From JAICSD01 sp035637115 (GTDB lineage: Bacteria; Acidobacteriota; Vicinamibacteria; Vicinamibacterales; 2-12-FULL-66-21), in assembly GCA_035637115.1 (NCBI GenBank), contig DASPXV010000019.1:1-64000 (forward strand): a stretch of 64,000 nt of DNA, read 5' to 3'. The position numbers and the translations under genes are program-made. The notes below the pieces were generated by a model. The model saw nothing but the letters and a program-made list of their open reading frames with translations, was not told the origin of the DNA and searched no databases. Below, piece after piece: positions 60,198-64,000 of this stretch; positions within the stretch are counted from its first letter, which is position 1, and each line of letters opens with the position of its first letter.

Positions 60198-60240
60198 TCG
60201 CGCGTGCCTGATACACTAGGTATATCCAAGGCACGCGCGA
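60198..60240. repeat. 12-bp perfect inverted repeat after ftsZ
   Basis: TCGCGCGTGCCT (60198-60209) and AGGCACGCGCGA (60229-60240) are exact reverse complements. The 19-nt loop itself contains ATAC and GTAT, which can pair around ACTAG. It begins 34 bp after the ftsZ stop. There is no T-run after it on either strand, so if it ends transcription it does so without the usual signal. The rest of the 134-bp gap (60165-60298) shows nothing else clear. Confidence 0.8.
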
Positions 60241-60298
60241 TCGCCGTCTCTTCAGCAGGGCGTCGCGCACGATCATTCTCACGTAACACCTGAACCAT

Positions 60299-62050
60299 AT
60301 GCCGCCACGCCAGGAGCGCGGAGGCGCGAGCGACCCTCTCGACGTTCTCTCCCGGGAAGTCGGCTACATCCGCAAACCGCACGGCGGCCGGCTTCGCGTA
60401 GCGCTCGCGTTTCCGAATACGTACTTCGTCGGGATGTCCAATCTGGGCTTCCAGACGCTCTATCGGCTCTTCAACGAGCTGGAGGACGTCGTATGCGAAC
60501 GCGTGTGCCTGCCGCCGAAGCAGGAGCTTCACGCTGCACTCGCGTCCGGGCAGCCGCTGCGCACGATCGAATCCAACACACCGGTTCGCGATTTCGACGT
60601 TCTCGCCTTTTCCGTCTCCTTCGAGTGGGACTACACGAACGTCGTCTCCATGCTTCGCCTGGCCGGGATCCCCGTGCGCGCCGAGGCGCGGACGAAGCAC
60701 GACCCGCTGGTCGTCATCGGCGGTGCGGTGACGTTCGTCAATCCGGAACCGCTCGCACTATTCGCGGACGTCATCGCCGCCGGCGAAGGAGAGATGCTCG
60801 TCCCCACGCTGATGTCGGCGCTACGCTCGTCGGATGGGCGCGACGACCTCCTCACGCGGCTCGCGGCGGAGCGCGGGTTCTACATCCCCTCGTTCTACGA
60901 AGTGCGCTACAACGCGGACCGCACGATCGCGGCGTTCGAGCCGAAGCCAGGCACGGGCGCGCCCGCTGTCGTGAAGAAAGCCGCTGTCAAGAGCACCGAG
61001 AGGCTCGATCCGCCCTCGACGCGCATCTTCACACCGGACACCGAGTTCGGATCGCGCTTCCTTATCGAGGTCGTGCGTGGCTGCGCGAACCTGTGCCGCT
61101 TCTGCTGGGCCGGCTACAACTACCTGCCCGTTCGCGCGTTTCCCGCCGACAGGATCCTCGAGCTCGCCCGCGAGGCCAAGGCCTATGCCAACCGCGCCGG
61201 TCTCGTCTCCATCGCGCTCTGCGATCATCCGGAGATCGAACGCATCCTCTCGGGGCTGATCGCGATGGGCTACTCCATTTCACCGGCATCGCTCCGACTG
61301 GACGACCTGACCGACGAGATCGTCGGAATGCTGCACCAGAGCGGCGAACGATCGATCACCATCGCTCCCGAAACCGGATCCGACCGGCTGCGGCGCGTGA
61401 TCAACAAAACGGTGACCAACGCCGAGATCCTCGACAAGGCGGATCTCATCTTCAGATCCGGCATGGACAATCTGAAGCTGTACTACATGATCGGCCTCCC
61501 TACGGAAGATGACGCGGACATCGAGAGCATTCGCGATCTGACCGCGCAGCTGCGCGACATCATGTTGAGCCACGCGCGCCCCAAGGGCCGTATCGGGCGC
61601 ATTGTGGCCAGCGTGAACCCGTTGATTCCGAAGCCGGGGACCGCGTACCAGTGGCTGCCGATGGAAGATCCCGCGGTTACGGATCGCAAGGGCAAGCGGC
61701 TGCGCACGCTGGTGGCGGATCTCGACAACGTCTACTTCAACATCAAGTCCGAGCGGCACTCGTACTACCAGGCGTTGATGTCGCTCGGCGATCGCCGCGT
61801 CGCACCCGCCATTGAAGCGGCCGAACGGAACGGCGGCAACTGGCGCGCGGCCGTAGCGGAAACCGGCGTTGACGCCGACTTCTATATCTTCCGCGACCGC
61901 TCCGCCGACGCCGTGCTCCCCTGGGACATCATCGACGGCGGCATGAAGTCCTCCTTCTTCCGTGCCGAGTTCGACAAGGGGCTCAAGGAAGAGTGGACGC
62001 TTCCTCCCAAGCGCTCCGCGGAAAACAAGAAATTCCTTCCAGTTCTCTAG
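60299..62050 (+). CDS. Radical SAM protein, TIGR03960-like
   Basis: A 583-residue radical SAM protein with the TIGR03960 pattern. The N-terminal part (about 30-180) is a B12-binding-like fold. The cluster motif R-G-C262-A-N-L-C266-R-F-C269-W-A-G-Y-x-Y-L-P-V-R is followed by I-A-P-E-T-G-S-D-R-L-R-R-V-I-N-K. In many genomes this family is joined to a DUF2344 protein; here it stands alone, with no such gene next to it. The ending stop shares CTAG with the convergent SpoVG-like gene. The reaction is not known. Confidence 0.85.
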   Translation: MPPRQERGGASDPLDVLSREVGYIRKPHGGRLRVALAFPNTYFVGMSNLGFQTLYRLFNELEDVVCERVCLPPKQELHAALASGQPLRTIESNTPVRDFDVLAFSVSFEWDYTNVVSMLRLAGIPVRAEARTKHDPLVVIGGAVTFVNPEPLALFADVIAAGEGEMLVPTLMSALRSSDGRDDLLTRLAAERGFYIPSFYEVRYNADRTIAAFEPKPGTGAPAVVKKAAVKSTERLDPPSTRIFTPDTEFGSRFLIEVVRGCANLCRFCWAGYNYLPVRAFPADRILELAREAKAYANRAGLVSIALCDHPEIERILSGLIAMGYSISPASLRLDDLTDEIVGMLHQSGERSITIAPETGSDRLRRVINKTVTNAEILDKADLIFRSGMDNLKLYYMIGLPTEDDADIESIRDLTAQLRDIMLSHARPKGRIGRIVASVNPLIPKPGTAYQWLPMEDPAVTDRKGKRLRTLVADLDNVYFNIKSERHSYYQALMSLGDRRVAPAIEAAERNGGNWRAAVAETGVDADFYIFRDRSADAVLPWDIIDGGMKSSFFRAEFDKGLKEEWTLPPKRSAENKKFLPVL

Positions 62051-62352
62051 GCCGTCGCTTCGATCGGCGCGCCGACGTGTTCCGCGTACGCCTCGAGGAT
62101 CAGGTCCCGGATGCGGTTCTGGGCTGTGCTGTCGACCGCCGGCCGCAACAGCGAAAACGAGCGGCGCTCGCCGTTCACCGAGTACTGCCGGGCGGGAAAG
62201 GTGACGTTGCGGCCCGTCCCGGTTTTCCGCTCCCACACCGCGAAGCCAATCAGTTTCAATCCCTCGAGCGGACCGTCGGTGAAATGCAGCTCCGCGTCGG
62301 CGAGCTTCCCGGGCGGGTTTCCCTTTTCATACGACACGATCTTGATCGTCAT
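62047..62352 (-). CDS. Small protein, possibly SpoVG-like
   Basis: A 101-residue protein from ATG 62352. Its pattern (L-E-G-L-K-L-I-G-F, N-V-T-F-P-A-R-Q-Y, then L-L-R-P with I-R-D-L-I-L-E-A-Y-A-E at the end) follows the SpoVG fold, where a small beta sheet ends in I-x-x-A-V-L-x-E-Y. SpoVG proteins bind nucleic acid. The similarity is weak and I would call it conserved-hypothetical if a profile search did not support SpoVG. It lies 143 bp downstream of acpS, a gap that shows only a GC-rich possible hairpin near 62448-62470. Confidence 0.5.
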   Translation of the reverse strand: MTIKIVSYEKGNPPGKLADAELHFTDGPLEGLKLIGFAVWERKTGTGRNVTFPARQYSVNGERRSFSLLRPAVDSTAQNRIRDLILEAYAEHVGAPIEATA

Positions 62353-62495
62353 GGGCGAGCCTCCATCGCGTGCAGGGCAAGCGGCGCACCAGCCGTTCGC
62401 GCGCCGAATGGTTTCCGGAAGTGAGGCAGAGAAAGGGATTGCGGAACGGCGCCCGCGGCGTCTGCTTTCGCGCCGCGCGCTGACGACAACCGCCG

Positions 62496-62885
62496 TTACC
62501 CGGGCAGGTCGTCCAGGAGGAGCACCTGGGCCAACGCGAGCGCGTCGGAATGGGTGATGGTCAGGAGAGACCGGCGGGCCTTCATCGCGTCGAAACGGCG
62601 CAGGGCGCCCCCTGTCAACCGCAGTTGCGGGGGGCCGCCATGACGGCGCACCTCGATGTCCTTCCACAGCACGCCGCGCGAATGACCGGTGCCCAGCGCC
62701 TTCATCGCCGCTTCTTTGGAGGCGAAGCGCCCGGCGAGGCTCGGGACCGGATCCCGCTGCCGCATACAATAGGCAATCTCCGCGTCAGTGAATATGCGGC
62801 GCAGGAACCGATCGCCGTACCGCGCGAACACGTCGCGCACGCGCGGGATGTCGGTAGCGTCGAACCCGAGCCCGATGATCGCCAT
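62496..62885 (-). CDS. acpS: Holo-[acyl-carrier-protein] synthase AcpS
   Basis: A 129-residue phosphopantetheinyl transferase that activates ACP using CoA. It begins M-A-I-I-G-L-G-F-D9, the Mg-binding aspartate of the family, and has F-A-S-K-E58-A-A-M-K-A-L-G-T-G (54-67). It starts at ATG 62885 (read on minus). That ATG overlaps the ATG of pgeF on the other strand, so there is no intergenic DNA between these divergent genes. Confidence 0.92.
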   Translation of the reverse strand: MAIIGLGFDATDIPRVRDVFARYGDRFLRRIFTDAEIAYCMRQRDPVPSLAGRFASKEAAMKALGTGHSRGVLWKDIEVRRHGGPPQLRLTGGALRRFDAMKARRSLLTITHSDALALAQVLLLDDLPG

Positions 62886-63645
62886 GGCCGATCCCAAGCC
62901 TAACGACGCCTTCCAGTGGACGCAAGAGCCCTGGGGACGCGCGCTGCGTTGTACGCGCCTGCCGGCGCCGCATCTCTTCACCTCGCGCGACCTCGTGCTG
63001 CGCGACGATCAGGCGGAATGGGACGCAGTGTCGGCGTCACTCGGCGTGACGCGCGATCGGCTCCTGCTGGTCAAACAGGTCCACGGTATTCACGCCGTCA
63101 TCGCACGGAAGGGAACGACGGGATGGGCAAAGCCGCAGGCGGACATCATCATCAGCGATGACCCGGCCGTCGCGATCGGCGTCCGGACCGCCGACTGCGC
63201 GCCTATCCTTGTATACGACCAGACGCGAAACGTCGTCGGCGCGGCCCACGCCGGCTGGAGAGGCGCCGCTTCGCATGTGGCGCTTGCCGCGGTGCGCGCG
63301 ATGCACAACGAATTCGGTACCAATGCGGCGGATCTGATCGCCGCGATCGGTCCGTGTTTGGGGCAGTGCTGCGGGGAGGTCGGGCCGGAAGTCGTCGAAG
63401 CGTTTCGCGCCGGAGGCGCGGACGCGGCATCAATCGACGTGTGGTTCAGGCCCGGTAAAGGGGATCGATCGTTTCTGGATCTGGAACGCGCGAACCGCGA
63501 TCAGCTGGAAGACGCGGGGATGAATCCCGACACGATCTTCACGTCAGGTCTCTGCACGAAGAGCAACGCGGAGCGCCTGCATTCCTATCGCGCGGCGCGT
63601 GAAGGCGCGGGACGGTTGCTTGGCGCGATCCGCTGCCTGGCCTGA
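62884..63645 (+). CDS. pgeF: PgeF/YfiH (laccase-domain) purine-nucleoside-type enzyme
   Basis: A 253-residue YfiH-family protein. It shows Q-V-H-G-I-H-A-V, R-T-A-D-C-A-P-I-L, A-A-H-A-G-W-R-G and G-P-C-L-G-Q-C-C, the His and Cys residues of the metal site. YfiH proteins are reported as purine nucleoside phosphorylases/adenosine deaminases and as a peptidoglycan editing factor. ATG 62884 is taken because the sequence upstream lies inside acpS. Its last 61 bases overlap the LEA2 gene on the other strand. Confidence 0.86.
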   Translation: MADPKPNDAFQWTQEPWGRALRCTRLPAPHLFTSRDLVLRDDQAEWDAVSASLGVTRDRLLLVKQVHGIHAVIARKGTTGWAKPQADIIISDDPAVAIGVRTADCAPILVYDQTRNVVGAAHAGWRGAASHVALAAVRAMHNEFGTNAADLIAAIGPCLGQCCGEVGPEVVEAFRAGGADAASIDVWFRPGKGDRSFLDLERANRDQLEDAGMNPDTIFTSGLCTKSNAERLHSYRAAREGAGRLLGAIRCLA

Positions 63646-64000
63646 CCGATCGGTACTCTCGCTTCGCCGCTCAGCAGCGTCATTGGACCGAATACGGGCT
63701 GGCCGAGGCGTCCCGCGTCGACGCCAATCGTTCCGTGGAGGCGATAACCTATCGGCTGCCGCGCGAGCACGCGCCGCCCGACACCGCCGAGCCCCGGAAG
63801 ATCGCTGAAGCTGATCGAGATGTCGATCGGGATGACAATGTCGCTGCCGCCGCCGAGCGGCAGGCCGAGAGGAAAGTCGGCATCGGCCGCGCGCGACTCG
63901 TCGAGATAGAGCGTGCCTTTCAACGTGCCGAGCCGCAGCCCGAACGCGTTTGGATTCGTGACTCTCGTCCACAGGCGCACGCCCGCGCCCGTCATACCCA
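63585..64000 (-). CDS. LEA type 2 family protein, partial
   Basis: At least 136 codons that continue past the right edge, so the N-terminus (which would carry any signal peptide or lipobox) is missing. The visible part has the LEA-2/WHy pattern: V-T-N-P-N-A-F-G-L near the start, alternating beta strands, and a final I-G-V-D-A-G-R-L-G. LEA type 2 proteins in bacteria are often lipoproteins linked to desiccation or membrane stress. A tail of about 25 residues is Arg/Pro-rich and lies over the pgeF 3' end. Confidence 0.72.
   Translation of the reverse strand, partial: GMTGAGVRLWTRVTNPNAFGLRLGTLKGTLYLDESRAADADFPLGLPLGGGSDIVIPIDISISFSDLPGLGGVGRRVLARQPIGYRLHGTIGVDAGRLGQPVFGPMTLLSGEARVPIGQARQRIAPSNRPAPSRAAR

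Noticed and set aside
60198..60240. Rho-independent terminator for ftsZ
   Set aside because: The stem is strong but no T-run follows on either strand.
1..64000. Insertion sequences, prophage, integrase, toxin-antitoxin or defence genes
   Set aside because: I looked for transposase, integrase, phage and restriction motifs in all plausible genes and found none.
1..64000. tRNA or rRNA genes
   Set aside because: The non-coding gaps are few and short and none shows a cloverleaf or rRNA signature.

Overview
This is a GC-rich, gene-dense bacterial chromosome segment with no mobile elements, rRNA, tRNA or CRISPR that I could find. The gene content suggests a Gram-negative-type, peptidoglycan-containing bacterium. 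MurE carries the DNPR signature of meso-diaminopimelate ligases, and there are periplasmic-type glycan-modifying proteins (MBOAT plus SGNH) and a heptosyltransferase-like GT9. A fused E1 alpha-beta 2-oxoacid dehydrogenase, the gene content overall and palindromes lying inside coding genes make me favour Acidobacteriota (Vicinamibacteria-like). That is an inference from gene content, not a database result.

Layout. (1) 1-5952: metabolic and housekeeping genes: fused E1, a cupin, an atypical SDR, a rhomboid protease, an MFS exporter and a GatB/YqeY-domain protein. (2) 5995-15165, minus strand: a glycan cluster with three GT-C type membrane glycosyltransferases, a GT4, a polysaccharide deacetylase-like protein, a GNAT and a methyltransferase. 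(3) 15193-15948: a plus-strand polyprenyl-phosphate mannose synthase-like gene. (4) 43378 down to 15932, minus strand: a chain of 23 co-directional genes of about 27 kb, most joined by 1-4 bp stop/start overlaps. It begins with the YchF ATPase and holds three GT4, four GT2, one GT9, three further GT-C enzymes, a capsule-type (KPHP) transferase, two NDP-sugar SDR enzymes, a DegT-type aminotransferase, an MBOAT/SGNH acylation pair, a flippase, a methyltransferase, three radical SAM proteins and a secreted STN-domain protein. Together these look like a surface-glycan or glycolipid pathway that activates sugars, builds and acylates a chain, flips lipid-linked intermediates and finishes with polyprenyl-phosphate sugar donors.

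(5) 43454-60164, plus strand: a nearly complete division and cell wall (dcw) cluster in the order mraZ, rsmH, ftsL, ftsI, murE, murF, mraY, murD, ftsW, murG, murC, ftsQ, ftsA, ftsZ. It starts from a clear sigma-70-type promoter followed by three GTGGA MraZ boxes at exact 10-bp spacing. murB and ddl are not in the cluster. The only long non-coding gap in the window (52706-53146, between murD and ftsW) holds a 93-bp unit repeated about three times and a 122-bp imperfect palindrome that could fold into one long rod. (6) 60299-64000: a TIGR03960-like radical SAM protein, a SpoVG-like small protein, acpS and a pgeF/YfiH gene whose ATG codons overlap head to head, and a partial LEA type 2 protein running off the right edge.

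The most unusual features are the palindromes carried in frame inside three GT-C glycosyltransferase genes (12964, 19764 and 38821), the repeat complex that breaks the dcw cluster, the three radical SAM proteins and lone STN protein inside the glycan chain, and the zero-length divergent acpS/pgeF junction.
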